Assembly: GCA_015058145.1 (NCBI GenBank)
Contig: SVCX01000002.1
Location: 1-64,000, forward strand
Length of the DNA: 64,000 nt
Direction of reading: 5' to 3'
DNA from: Clostridiales bacterium
Lineage (GTDB): Bacteria; Bacillota; Clostridia; Peptostreptococcales; Anaerovoracaceae
Both the position numbers and the translations under genes were made by a program. Under the pieces are notes generated by a model. The model was given only the letters and a program-made list of their open reading frames with translations, was not told where the DNA came from and searched no databases. How positions within the stretch are numbered: the stretch's first letter is position 1; each line of letters starts with the position of its first letter. Of this stretch, positions 41,168-50,132 are shown piece after piece.

Positions 41168-42774
41168 CCGTTGTTGCCCTTCAGAATATTGTCGATTTCA
41201 AATAATACAATGCCGTTTTTTGTTGAACCTGCAGCCTGATGATACAATTCCATTGCTTTATCCTCATCAGCCTTGTACTCCTTATAGTAATCTCCCAGAT
41301 ACTTCAGGAAATAGCCCTCATCCGGATACTTTCTAATTGATTCATTAATGACTGGTTCCGCTTTATCATACATCTTCTGCTCTATGTATGCCCTTGAGAG
41401 GAACATGGCCAGACTGAAATTATCAGGATATGCTTTAAACAGGGTTTCTGCACACCGAACCGCTTCTTCCTGGCGGCCGAGATCGTAGTCAGATACCGCT
41501 CTCCTGTAATCTCTGACGAAGTCTCTGATTTGCTGGAGCTGCTCGGTGAGCGGACCTTTCTTCTGCTCCCGAACATCAAGCAGGCGGTTTGCTTTGGCTA
41601 TCATGTTGCGATTGATCATTGTCATCAGGATGATATAGAGAATGTTGTCTCCCGGATCGACAAAGATCGGATCTTCAAATCTACGAATTCCGGAAAAATC
41701 TTCCCTTCCAATCAGCGGCCTGCTCGTCAATGTCCGTATGTGCCTGCCGAAGAACTGGAGAAGCTCGTCATACTTGCCTTCTTCCAGAAGTTGTGTCAGA
41801 TTGTGATCTGTTTCCGAGCACTGCCGCTCGATTTCCATTCTGTATAATTCCGCATGGGCTCCTATCAGCCGCTGACCGTTTTGAAACCTCTCATCCATGC
41901 AGTCGAAGTAGAATCTCTTGCGGTCTCTCCATTTGTCTTTGACCGATGCCACATCAATTAGCGGCAGATAATCATCCTGTATTGTTTTGTAGTCCACATC
42001 AAGGCTGAAAACCGCATCATGTGAGGCCTGCTCATCATGTGGCGGTATAAACTCCCAATCGTCCCCGAAGTGCTGAACCAGATAATCGCTCGTTCTGTCT
42101 GGAATCCTGCATTTCAGACCTTCGAATTCACCCCAGCGGGACCTTCCGTACATGCTCTTTTCAAAGCGAAATACGACTCCTCCCCAGCGAAGCACGTAGT
42201 AATCGCAGTCTTCCTCCTTATAGGAGAACATCCGTTGTTCCAATTCCTGAAGGACGGCTTCCCTTTCTCCACGTTGAATCCGTTCGAAAGCTTCAATGTA
42301 TCTTTCCCTATTGATGTTAAACCGGTAGCTGTAGTTAACGGTCGGGTTGATCAGGTCCGAATAAAGCATGAAGTCTTCCATATACTTTCTATGCGCCTCG
42401 GCATCCGGAACCGGATCCAGAACGATAATATCAATCACATATCCTGCGTGCCCGTCACCGAGCGCCTCATTCATGTGGATCGCACATGTGCTGGTATCCG
42501 TATATCTGCCGAATGTATTCGGATAGTCGCGGTTCAGTTCCTGACACTCTAAAAACCTGTCATCCGGAAGAGAATTGCGGCAGATTTCCACGAATTTTTC
42601 CCACTCATCCCTCGTCATCATGATGTCGAGATCATCATCCCACGGAATGAATCCCCCATGACGCATGACGCCAATCAGCGTGCCGCCTGCCATGTAGTAA
42701 ACGATATCGTTTTCATGGCAGATGTCTATGATTTCCTTGAACAGTTTCAGCAGATGCTTCTGTGTCTCTGTCAT
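41164..42774 (-). CDS. LicD-family phosphotransferase with TPR-like tail
   Basis: 536 aa. The core is canonical: YYMAGGTLIGVMRHGGFIPWDDDLDIMM. LicD enzymes move phosphocholine or another phospho-substituent from a CDP-linked donor to surface glycans. Residues about 350-530 look like TPR helices (YPDNFSLAMFLSRAYIEQKM; YPDEGYFLKYLGDYYKE). It overlaps the cytidylyltransferase-oxidoreductase fusion by 4 bp, so the donor it uses may be the CDP compound made by that fusion (inferred). Confidence 0.9.
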   Translation of the reverse strand: MTETQKHLLKLFKEIIDICHENDIVYYMAGGTLIGVMRHGGFIPWDDDLDIMMTRDEWEKFVEICRNSLPDDRFLECQELNRDYPNTFGRYTDTSTCAIHMNEALGDGHAGYVIDIIVLDPVPDAEAHRKYMEDFMLYSDLINPTVNYSYRFNINRERYIEAFERIQRGEREAVLQELEQRMFSYKEEDCDYYVLRWGGVVFRFEKSMYGRSRWGEFEGLKCRIPDRTSDYLVQHFGDDWEFIPPHDEQASHDAVFSLDVDYKTIQDDYLPLIDVASVKDKWRDRKRFYFDCMDERFQNGQRLIGAHAELYRMEIERQCSETDHNLTQLLEEGKYDELLQFFGRHIRTLTSRPLIGREDFSGIRRFEDPIFVDPGDNILYIILMTMINRNMIAKANRLLDVREQKKGPLTEQLQQIRDFVRDYRRAVSDYDLGRQEEAVRCAETLFKAYPDNFSLAMFLSRAYIEQKMYDKAEPVINESIRKYPDEGYFLKYLGDYYKEYKADEDKAMELYHQAAGSTKNGIVLFEIDNILKGNNG

Positions 42775-44084
42775 GATTCAGTCGTTTCCTTTTCCTTTAC
42801 TTTCTCAACGATTTCTATGATCTTCAAGGACTCATCCTGGAACAGTCCCATGGTGTCGATGCGTCCATTGGCGAGCATGTCTGCCATTGCTTTTAGCAGA
42901 TACTTGAAACCATTGCCGTGATAGTTCGTGTTATATATCTCAACTTCATCCGCTTCCGGATCGTCGAGCTCGAAATAGCTGCCTCTCCACCAGTTACCGT
43001 CAATCTTGATCGATCCGGAGCTACCGATGATCTCCAACTGATTTCTTACCCTTACTTTATTACCCACGTTAATAAGCACTCTGCCCGATTCATATTTGAA
43101 ATCCAGTGATGCGAATTCGATTCCCTCGCTGTCTTTTGAGATTTGAATATCAACGTTGTCGTATTCGCCTCCCATGATCTTAATCATAGGGCAGAGTCCC
43201 AGAGCCAGCAGATCGTAGAAAATGTTCTTTCTATCCCTGTCGTTCCTGGAAATAGAGCATTGGAAGCTCAATATATCTCCAATCAAACCGCCCTGTGTCA
43301 TCCAAAGCAACTGGTTGAACACATGGATATATACCATCTTGACATTGTCCATCAGTATGACATTGTTTTCTTTAGCTAACTGATAGAGTTTCTTCTGCTC
43401 CTCCAGTGAGAACGAGAACGGCGGGTCGCAGATAACATGTTTCTTTTGTGTGATTGCTTTTCTGATAAATGCCGCGCGCTTTTCCGTTGCACAGCGAATA
43501 TAAACAATATCTGTACCGGCGAAAAACTCATCCAGATTTGCCACAGCACTTACGCCTTCATATTTTTTCTGAAATTCTTCCGCCGTTTCCACATCATCTG
43601 AATAAACAGAAGTGACACGGAATGAATTCAGGGTGCCTGCTTCCTTCACGAGCTGGTTATCATCCACGATATCTGTGATGATTCCGATGCTATAAGTCGT
43701 TAAGATTTCACTCCGAATCTGTGTGCTGGATATCCCTTTCGTCCTTTCAAGATAGACCATATTGCAGTACCTGCTGAGATGATCAAACTTACCCTTCCAG
43801 TCATCACCGATAACAAAGGTGTCGATATCATACTTGATGATATCTCCTATCTTCTGTCCCAGATATTCCTCAACGATAATCTCGTCTGCAAGTCCGGTTT
43901 TCTTGACATTTTCAATTCTCTCAGCCAGTGAATCGTGAACAGAAAGCTTACCGCGTCCAATATCATAGTTCTCGCCTGTTACGCCGACAATCAAATAATC
44001 GCCGTATTCCCTAGCACGTTTGAGAATATTGTAATGTCCGTCATGAAACAAATCGAAGGTTCCGTATGTGATTACTTTTTTCAT
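42771..44084 (-). CDS. Fusion of TagD-like cytidylyltransferase and Gfo/Idh oxidoreductase
   Basis: 437 aa. Residues 1-130 form a nucleotidyltransferase: [17 protein letters not shown] (HxGH), FVIGDDWKGKFD and RTKGISSTQIR, close to glycerol-3-phosphate cytidylyltransferase TagD. Residues about 135-430 are a Gfo/Idh/MocA-like domain (IGIITDIVDDNQL, CATEKRAAFIRKAI, ICDPPFSFSLEEQ, LEIIGSSGSIKIDG). The glycine-rich NAD loop is degenerate, and the usual EKP is DPP. The fusion suggests that one protein reduces or oxidises and CMP-activates a polyol phosphate. Start follows AGGTGG. A stand-alone TagD is at 54375-54764, so this one probably has another substrate. Confidence 0.85.
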   Translation of the reverse strand: MKKVITYGTFDLFHDGHYNILKRAREYGDYLIVGVTGENYDIGRGKLSVHDSLAERIENVKKTGLADEIIVEEYLGQKIGDIIKYDIDTFVIGDDWKGKFDHLSRYCNMVYLERTKGISSTQIRSEILTTYSIGIITDIVDDNQLVKEAGTLNSFRVTSVYSDDVETAEEFQKKYEGVSAVANLDEFFAGTDIVYIRCATEKRAAFIRKAITQKKHVICDPPFSFSLEEQKKLYQLAKENNVILMDNVKMVYIHVFNQLLWMTQGGLIGDILSFQCSISRNDRDRKNIFYDLLALGLCPMIKIMGGEYDNVDIQISKDSEGIEFASLDFKYESGRVLINVGNKVRVRNQLEIIGSSGSIKIDGNWWRGSYFELDDPEADEVEIYNTNYHGNGFKYLLKAMADMLANGRIDTMGLFQDESLKIIEIVEKVKEKETTES

Positions 44085-44119
44085 ATCATTCCACCTGTTT
44101 TCAAATAAGATCCTAATTT

Positions 44120-45712
44120 CTAGAATCCCCTGTAGATAAATGCGGAGACATCATAACCCGGTCCGTAGATACCCAGAACGAGTACTGCGGCCAGCATCAG
44201 CAGCAGAAGGCCCCATCGGAGCGGCAGCGGTTTTTTATCCAGCATACTCCGGAATGCCTCCTCTCCGGCGCCGCCTTCCTTTCTTGCCGTCTTCTCTTCA
44301 TAGATGCTGATCAACAGCCACACTGCGCAGCATACGATTAAGATCAGATAATCTATTTGCGTCAGCCCGAAGCTCATCATGGTCTCGCTAAACGGCACGC
44401 CCTTGTTCAGCCGGAACATGGAGAAGAACATGTTGATTGCCGCTGTGAAGGACACTGCCTTCGGGAAAACTCTTCCAACCAGAACCACGAAGAAGGTTCT
44501 CACCATCCTGAATCCCTTCCAGGTTACGGATTCCCTGTTGATGTGCAGTGCTTCCAGTATTCTGCTGAAAACCGGTTCGAGCAGGAGCCCCAATACAATG
44601 ACGATGCCATTGTAGAGGCCGTACGCAATGTACTTGAACGCCGCCCCATGCCACAGTCCAATCGTCAGGAACGTACAGAACTGCGCGATGATGACCGGAA
44701 ACAGCTTACCAACCCTATCCCCCAGAACATTCCGAAGGTCTTTGCCCATTCTGCCGAAAAATTTCGACATGGCCACAGGGTAGAAGATGTAATCTCTGCA
44801 CCAGTGACTTAGTGACACGTGCCATCTGTTCCAGAACTCCGACAGGTCGTGGGCGAAGTATGGTCGGATGAAGTTGTGGGTCATATTGATGCCCATGCAC
44901 TGGGCCAGCCCTCTTGCTATGTCAATCCCGCCGCTGAAATCGGCGTAGATTTGTATCATGTAGAACAGTAGAGCCATGAATACGGCTCCGCCTGTATAGT
45001 CTGTGTGGTTTCCGAACACTTCATTGACGAGCACCGCAGCCCTGTCAGCTATCACCAGCTTCTTGAAAAACCCCCACAGGATAAGTTCCGCTCCGTGGGT
45101 CAGATTCCGCCATTCGAATCTGTGCCCTTCGTAAAGCTGCGCGGCCAGCTGATCATATCTACTGATTGGTCCCTGCACAATCTGCGGGAAGAAAGCCGTG
45201 AACATGGCGAACTTCCCTATGTTCCTGTCGGGCTCAGTCTTGTTTCTGTATAGATCGAAAATGTAAGCCGCAGACTGGAACGTGTAAAAGGATATTCCAA
45301 GCGGTATCAGCAAAGTTCCTGTATCAAACAGACCCATAGTCTGCAGATAGTACCGGAAGTACTTGAGCACCGCCAAGATGCCGAAATCCAATGCCAGTAT
45401 CAACACGACCATCCGGCGTTTTCTCTTCTGAGACTGCGCCTTCAGCGTCTTCTTGTCCTCGCGAGACAACTCCGCTTTGTGCTGCTCCAGATAGTCCCGA
45501 TGCTCCCTGTTGCATTTGCCTATATACAACCCGCCTAGGAATGTCACCGCCGTCGTCAGCAGAACGAAGAGAAATGTCTTCGGACTGGACAGGAGGTAGA
45601 ACGCATAGCTCGCCGCTAGGAGCCAGACCCATTTGAACCCCGACGGGATAAGGTAGTACACGCATACCACGACCGCTGCAAATATTAAAAAGTACAGGGA
45701 TGTAAATGCCAT
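44120..45712 (-). CDS. MBOAT-family O-acyltransferase (DltB/AlgI type)
   Basis: 530 aa with about 11 membrane segments. The family core is present: PQIVQGPISRYDQ, DFSGGIDIARG, FIRPYFAHDLSEFWNRWHVSLSHWCRDY and the catalytic His in IGLWHGAAFKYIAYGLYNG. MBOATs of this branch move acyl groups across the membrane to surface polymers, often with a carrier protein and an SGNH partner. Here the acyl carrier protein is two genes upstream and a DltD-like protein lies at 12.6 kb. The acyl group is unknown. Confidence 0.93.
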   Translation of the reverse strand: MAFTSLYFLIFAAVVVCVYYLIPSGFKWVWLLAASYAFYLLSSPKTFLFVLLTTAVTFLGGLYIGKCNREHRDYLEQHKAELSREDKKTLKAQSQKRKRRMVVLILALDFGILAVLKYFRYYLQTMGLFDTGTLLIPLGISFYTFQSAAYIFDLYRNKTEPDRNIGKFAMFTAFFPQIVQGPISRYDQLAAQLYEGHRFEWRNLTHGAELILWGFFKKLVIADRAAVLVNEVFGNHTDYTGGAVFMALLFYMIQIYADFSGGIDIARGLAQCMGINMTHNFIRPYFAHDLSEFWNRWHVSLSHWCRDYIFYPVAMSKFFGRMGKDLRNVLGDRVGKLFPVIIAQFCTFLTIGLWHGAAFKYIAYGLYNGIVIVLGLLLEPVFSRILEALHINRESVTWKGFRMVRTFFVVLVGRVFPKAVSFTAAINMFFSMFRLNKGVPFSETMMSFGLTQIDYLILIVCCAVWLLISIYEEKTARKEGGAGEEAFRSMLDKKPLPLRWGLLLLMLAAVLVLGIYGPGYDVSAFIYRGF

Positions 45713-45726
45713 TTCCAGTTGTAGTA

Positions 45727-46788
45727 TTATTTATTGAACCATTTCGTGAACCTGCTCATCGGCGCGCCTGCACTGATTTTGATTCTCTTTATTTTGTATC
45801 TGCTTTGGCTTTTTTTGGCGTATGCATTCGTACCATAAGCAAACGCCATCTTTACGTGAGACTCCTTCGCTGCCTTTATGGTTCTGTCTGTAAATTTTCC
45901 ATATGGATATGCCATGAATGTATATCCGTATTTTTCATACATCTTGGTGAAGTCCACCTTTTGTTTGCTTTTACTCACTTTTTTCAGTGCTGCGACTCCA
46001 CCTATTTTTCTGTGCATGTTATACGTATGACTCTGGAACTCCAGATTCGGATAGGTCTCTTGTACCTCTTTCATGACATCTCTTCCAATACACGAATAAC
46101 TCTTGTTTTTATGTACCTTCTTGTTAGTCTTTTTTCTCGTGTACTTACCAATCATGAAAATCGTCGCTTTCATGTTGTACTTTTTCAGTATCGGCAGTCC
46201 GTACTTAATGACCGAGTAACTTCCGTCATCAAAGGTGATGAGCACAGATTTCTTCGGCAGTTTGATTTTGCCTGTGTACCAAAGGTAAAATTCCTCCGTG
46301 CTGATGGTCCTATATTTGTGCTTGTGAAGCCACTTCATCTGTTTCTTGAACACGGACACCTCAAGGAACAAAGTGCTGTGTCTCTGATTGTTGCACTTCT
46401 TCTCCTTTGCACTCGTTAGTCTGTGATATGTGATAATCGGTATTCTGGTTGCATTCTTGCCTTTATACGGCGCCGTCGTGGTGACCTGAGTCGTCGTGGT
46501 CGTTGTCTCCGTTGTGGACTCTGTCACCGCAGAAGTCGTCTCTTCTTCTGCTGTGGTCGTCGTTGTTTCGTCATCAAGTGCCTGAACCTCGTCTCTGTTC
46601 GGCGACGAATTATTATTAGATAGTTCCTCTTCCTGATTGAACTCGTCAACACTCGTGTCACCATCTATCTCCTTGGCTAATTCATCTGAAGACAATGTCG
46701 GATCGTATTCATAACCAAGCGCCGTGCACGGCAGTGCGATTGTGATCGCCAGAATTAATGCTAATACTAATGCAAGTCTCTTATTCAT
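45727..46788 (-). CDS. Secreted polysaccharide deacetylase (NodB/CE4 family)
   Basis: 353 aa. The signal peptide (LALVLALILAITIALPC) precedes a Thr-rich, probably flexible linker (about 70-105). The CE4 domain has motif 1 LITFDDGSYSVI, motif 2 FQSHTYNMHR (zinc His residues) and motif 3 FMAYPYGKFTD. It would remove N-acetyl groups from surface glycan or peptidoglycan outside the cell. It sits between the ACP and MBOAT genes, so acetyl removal and acyl addition may be linked. Confidence 0.92.
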   Translation of the reverse strand: MNKRLALVLALILAITIALPCTALGYEYDPTLSSDELAKEIDGDTSVDEFNQEEELSNNNSSPNRDEVQALDDETTTTTAEEETTSAVTESTTETTTTTTQVTTTAPYKGKNATRIPIITYHRLTSAKEKKCNNQRHSTLFLEVSVFKKQMKWLHKHKYRTISTEEFYLWYTGKIKLPKKSVLITFDDGSYSVIKYGLPILKKYNMKATIFMIGKYTRKKTNKKVHKNKSYSCIGRDVMKEVQETYPNLEFQSHTYNMHRKIGGVAALKKVSKSKQKVDFTKMYEKYGYTFMAYPYGKFTDRTIKAAKESHVKMAFAYGTNAYAKKSQSRYKIKRIKISAGAPMSRFTKWFNK

Positions 46789-46792
46789 GTCT

Positions 46793-47020
46793 CTATTCCT
46801 GTGCTCTTGTAATCAGTTCTACCATAGCGTCCACCGAATTGAAATTTTCAGGGACCAAATCTTCAACGGATATTTCCACATCGAATTCGTCGTTGAACTC
46901 CCCGACAATCGCAACGATATCCAAAGACGCCAAAATATTGTCGTCAATCAGCCTCGTTGCGTTTTCGAAGTCGATATCTTTTCTGATTTCTGTAAGTATC
47001 TCCAGTACGGTCTCACGCAT
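46793..47020 (-). CDS. Acyl carrier protein (DltC-like)
   Basis: 75 aa, acidic, helical. The phosphopantetheine Ser is most likely in NILASLDIVAIVGEF, where the common Asp-Ser is Ala-Ser. The helix after it (FDVEISVEDLVPENFNSVDA) is typical of carrier proteins. AAAGGAG precedes the ATG. It probably carries the acyl or aminoacyl group used by the nearby MBOAT. No dltA-type ligase adjoins; the adenylate-forming enzyme at 59098-60405 is one candidate loader. Confidence 0.88.
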   Translation of the reverse strand: MRETVLEILTEIRKDIDFENATRLIDDNILASLDIVAIVGEFNDEFDVEISVEDLVPENFNSVDAMVELITRAQE

Positions 47021-47038
47021 TCTCTTTCTCCTTTGCTT

Positions 47039-48289
47039 TTATTCCTCAAACAGGATGTCTATGACTCTCCTGCTGGCGTTTGCATCGTCCAGATAGTTGT
47101 ATTTCTCATTGAATCGGATGTACTTGTCATCACGTTCGAATGGTCCGTTCATCAGGGCGTGAATCTCATCCGCCAGTTTCTCCTCCTCCCTGACAATCGG
47201 TCCCGGAAGTTCTCCGATATCCATGTAGAACCCCCTGATGTCGTCTGCGTATTCATCCAGGTCGTACATGTAGAACAGCATCGGTCTGCCAAGGTTGGCA
47301 AAGTCGAAGAACACGCTGGAATAGTCCGTGATCAAAAGATCCGTGATCGTATAGAGCGGCGTGATATCGTCATGCCCTGATACGTCGTAAACGAATCCTT
47401 CATACTTCTCGAAATCGAACTGATTGGCGATGAAGTAATGAGCTCTGAAAAGTACCACGTATTCATCTCCCAACCTTTCGCGCAGTTTGTCGAAATCCAG
47501 ATGGGTGTCGTACACGTATCCCGAGCCGTCATGCTTGTTGTCCCGGAACGTCGGAGCGTACAGGATGACCTTCTTTCCTTCCGGAATGCCGATTTCCTCC
47601 CTTACCTTAGAGGCGTAGGCTTCATCGAAGCTGAAGAGCAGATCGTTTCTCGGATATCCTGTCTCAATCAGGATGTCTTCTTTTCCGAGTTCCTTCAGGT
47701 TGAATGCGCTGATGAACTTGTCCGTACAGAACGCCGAAGGCGATAGGAAGTAGTCGTATCTGACCACGTCGATATCGTTGCGCATCTTGATTTCCTCCAG
47801 GGTGTTGTTGGCGTTACCCTGTTCCGCCCTGATATCGCAGCGCAGCCGCTTCAGCGGCGTCCCGTGCCAGGTTTGCAGGAACACCTGCCCTTCCCGCTTG
47901 GCGATTCTATTATCCAGGTTTGAATTCGTGATAATATATTTGGCCTGTGCGCAGACATCGAAGTACTCCTTCGACTTCATCTTTACCACTTCGGCTCTTC
48001 CAAGAGCTTCAAATTGGTCCGCTTTACCCGGATCAATGAAGGTCCATACAAGTCTGTAATCGTCAAACCTCGGATCTTTCAGCATCCTCTCGTAGATAGC
48101 CTTCGGATTGCATCCGTACTGCCGGCCCATGAACGTCTCGAACAGCACCAGCTTATCGTCCAGTTCCAAACCTCTGGTTCTCCTGACGTATTTATTCTCT
48201 TTGTAGTTCCCATAGTATTTCCTGACAAGAATCCGCAGTCCGTGGTGTCGTTTCAGGAAATTCCTTATGTGTTTCTTTATTGTTTCCAT
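47039..48289 (-). CDS. CDP-glycerol:polyolphosphotransferase (TagB/TagF family)
   Basis: 416 aa. TWHGTPLKRLRCDI, LIETGYPRNDLLF, YAPTFRDNKHDG and LLITDYSSVFFDFANLGRP are family hallmarks. The basic N-terminus suggests membrane association. It would transfer glycerol or ribitol phosphate to a lipid-linked acceptor or growing chain at the inner face. Three bp separate it from the similar upstream gene. Length fits primases (TagB) or short polymerases. Confidence 0.92.
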   Translation of the reverse strand: METIKKHIRNFLKRHHGLRILVRKYYGNYKENKYVRRTRGLELDDKLVLFETFMGRQYGCNPKAIYERMLKDPRFDDYRLVWTFIDPGKADQFEALGRAEVVKMKSKEYFDVCAQAKYIITNSNLDNRIAKREGQVFLQTWHGTPLKRLRCDIRAEQGNANNTLEEIKMRNDIDVVRYDYFLSPSAFCTDKFISAFNLKELGKEDILIETGYPRNDLLFSFDEAYASKVREEIGIPEGKKVILYAPTFRDNKHDGSGYVYDTHLDFDKLRERLGDEYVVLFRAHYFIANQFDFEKYEGFVYDVSGHDDITPLYTITDLLITDYSSVFFDFANLGRPMLFYMYDLDEYADDIRGFYMDIGELPGPIVREEEKLADEIHALMNGPFERDDKYIRFNEKYNYLDDANASRRVIDILFEE

Positions 48290-48292
48290 CGT

Positions 48293-49387
48293 CTATCTCC
48301 GGTCAAGAAGGCCAATCAGGAAATCCGCCAGTCTCTCCGTGCATCCGTCTGTCGAAACGGAGATGTATTTGTTGAGAAACGCGTTCTCTTTATCTGTATC
48401 GTATTGCGCCCGCAGCAGTTCCCGCAGGGATTCTGTGTTTCTGGCTGACGCCCACGGCATCTCTATTTCCGGATCGATGTTCAATCCGACTTCCTCTCTG
48501 TACTTCTCAATGTCGTAGGTGTAGAAATACACAGGCTTTCCCGTCAGCACCGCCTCGAGGCCAAGGGCCGAGTAATCTGTAATCACTCTGTCGCAGACTT
48601 TCAGCCACTCATAGGAACTGTACTTCCTGTCCACATAGTCAGACCCATCGTCATAGAGAGGATGGAGTTTGACGATAATGTGGAATCCTTCCTGCTCCGC
48701 AGCACGGATCACCGGACCGGCTTCCACCTTTCTGCCTTTCCGAAAGGTCGGAGCGTACAGAATCACTTCTCTGCCGTCGTCAAAGCCGTATTCTCTTCTA
48801 ACATCTGCCGCAAAGTCTTCATCCTCGGTTCTGATCAGGTCCACTCTCGGCAGTCCGTAATATCTCAGTTTCTCTGGTCCAACATCGAAGGTATCACAGT
48901 AAAGCCTGCCTGTTTCCTCACTCGGCGTGATCACATAGTCGTAATTCCTATGCATCTTCATGATCCGGGCGGTCTCGCTGCTCCTGCCGGATGGCATGTC
49001 GAGAGTCTGGTACCCGAACTTCTTGATCGCGGCCAGGGCGTGCCACATTTGAACAATTTTTGTCTCTTTCTTGTGCTCCAGTACGCTGGCGGCGATGCAG
49101 TAACCATCCAGTACAACTACCTTGGAAGAAGCTAGATATTTCATCTGGCGCAGCATATGGAATCCATAGGCAACAGGATTCGTGCCTTCCAGTTTTCTCG
49201 CCAGCACCACGCACTCTGCATCCGGACATTTTTTCCGGATGCAGTCCGACAGCATGCGGATATCCTCTGTCGGTCTGTCGGCCTGCCTTGAGATAAAAGC
49301 TATTCTGGTTTTGACCCCCAGTGCCTTGAAGGGGACGTACATCGCCCGCAATGCTCCGACGGCCGTTTTCATCATAACTGTCTTCAT
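48293..49387 (-). CDS. TagB/TagF-family polyolphosphotransferase
   Basis: 364 aa from ATG 49387. An in-frame start at 49438 lies inside the ABC ATPase gene and is less likely. IVQMWHALAAIKKFGYQT replaces the usual WHGTPLK. YGLPRVDLI, YAPTFRKGRK and VITDYSALGLEAVLTGKP match the rest of the family. The loss of the HG pair (HA here) may indicate a different acceptor. It lies directly after the ABC exporter ATPase. Confidence 0.85.
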   Translation of the reverse strand: MKTVMMKTAVGALRAMYVPFKALGVKTRIAFISRQADRPTEDIRMLSDCIRKKCPDAECVVLARKLEGTNPVAYGFHMLRQMKYLASSKVVVLDGYCIAASVLEHKKETKIVQMWHALAAIKKFGYQTLDMPSGRSSETARIMKMHRNYDYVITPSEETGRLYCDTFDVGPEKLRYYGLPRVDLIRTEDEDFAADVRREYGFDDGREVILYAPTFRKGRKVEAGPVIRAAEQEGFHIIVKLHPLYDDGSDYVDRKYSSYEWLKVCDRVITDYSALGLEAVLTGKPVYFYTYDIEKYREEVGLNIDPEIEMPWASARNTESLRELLRAQYDTDKENAFLNKYISVSTDGCTERLADFLIGLLDRR

Positions 49388-49391
49388 GACG

Positions 49392-50132
49392 TTACTGTTT
49401 GTTGTATAGTTCGATGGCCTCGTCGATATCGCCATCAAAAATCACCTTGCCCTTGACCATGACCATTCCTCTGTTGCAGAACTCTCTGGCAGTTCCAATG
49501 GAATGGGTTACGAAGAGCAATGTTACATTTTCTTTTTCAATAATGCTGTTCACTTTATTGAGGCATTTCTTTCTGAAATTCTTGTCCCCAACGCTGAGAG
49601 CCTCGTCTACAATAAGAATCTCCGGTCTGATATTCACGCTGACCGCGAATCCCAGCCTGGCCTTCATGCCGCTGGAATAGGACCGGACTGGCTGATCGAT
49701 GTACTCGTCGATTTCCGCAAAGGCTACGATTTCATCCTCAAGTTCGGCGATTTCACTGTCTTTCAATCCATAGAGCTGCCCTTTGAGATAGATATTCTCC
49801 CTTCCGGTCAGTTCCGGGTCGAAACCTGCCGTCAGTTCCAGCAGTGCGCTGACTCTGCCGTTCACCTCGATATCGCCCGTCGTCGGGTATGTCACGCCAG
49901 TAATCATCTTCAAGACAGTCGACTTACCGGCGCCGTTCTTTCCAAAAAGTGCCACCGCTTCTCCCTGGCATATGGAGAAAGAAACATCGTCAACTGCCAG
50001 TTTCTTTTTGTATTTTACTTTTTTAGAGAATATACCCAGGAATCTCTTCTTGCTGTTCTTATACAGTTTGTATTCCTTTGTGACGTTTTTGAATTCTATT
50101 ACTTTTAAGTCCTTATTCATCTGTTTCTCCAT
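49392..50132 (-). CDS. Polysaccharide/teichoic-acid ABC exporter, ATP-binding subunit
   Basis: 246 aa. Walker A ALFGKNGAGKSTVLKMI, signature YSSGMKARLGFAV and Walker B EILIVDEALSVGD identify the TagH/Wzt/KpsT branch. It powers export of the finished lipid-linked polymer. The short length means there is no C-terminal carbohydrate-binding domain as in some Wzt proteins. The start overlaps the permease stop (TAATG). Confidence 0.95.
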   Translation of the reverse strand: MEKQMNKDLKVIEFKNVTKEYKLYKNSKKRFLGIFSKKVKYKKKLAVDDVSFSICQGEAVALFGKNGAGKSTVLKMITGVTYPTTGDIEVNGRVSALLELTAGFDPELTGRENIYLKGQLYGLKDSEIAELEDEIVAFAEIDEYIDQPVRSYSSGMKARLGFAVSVNIRPEILIVDEALSVGDKNFRKKCLNKVNSIIEKENVTLLFVTHSIGTAREFCNRGMVMVKGKVIFDGDIDEAIELYNKQ

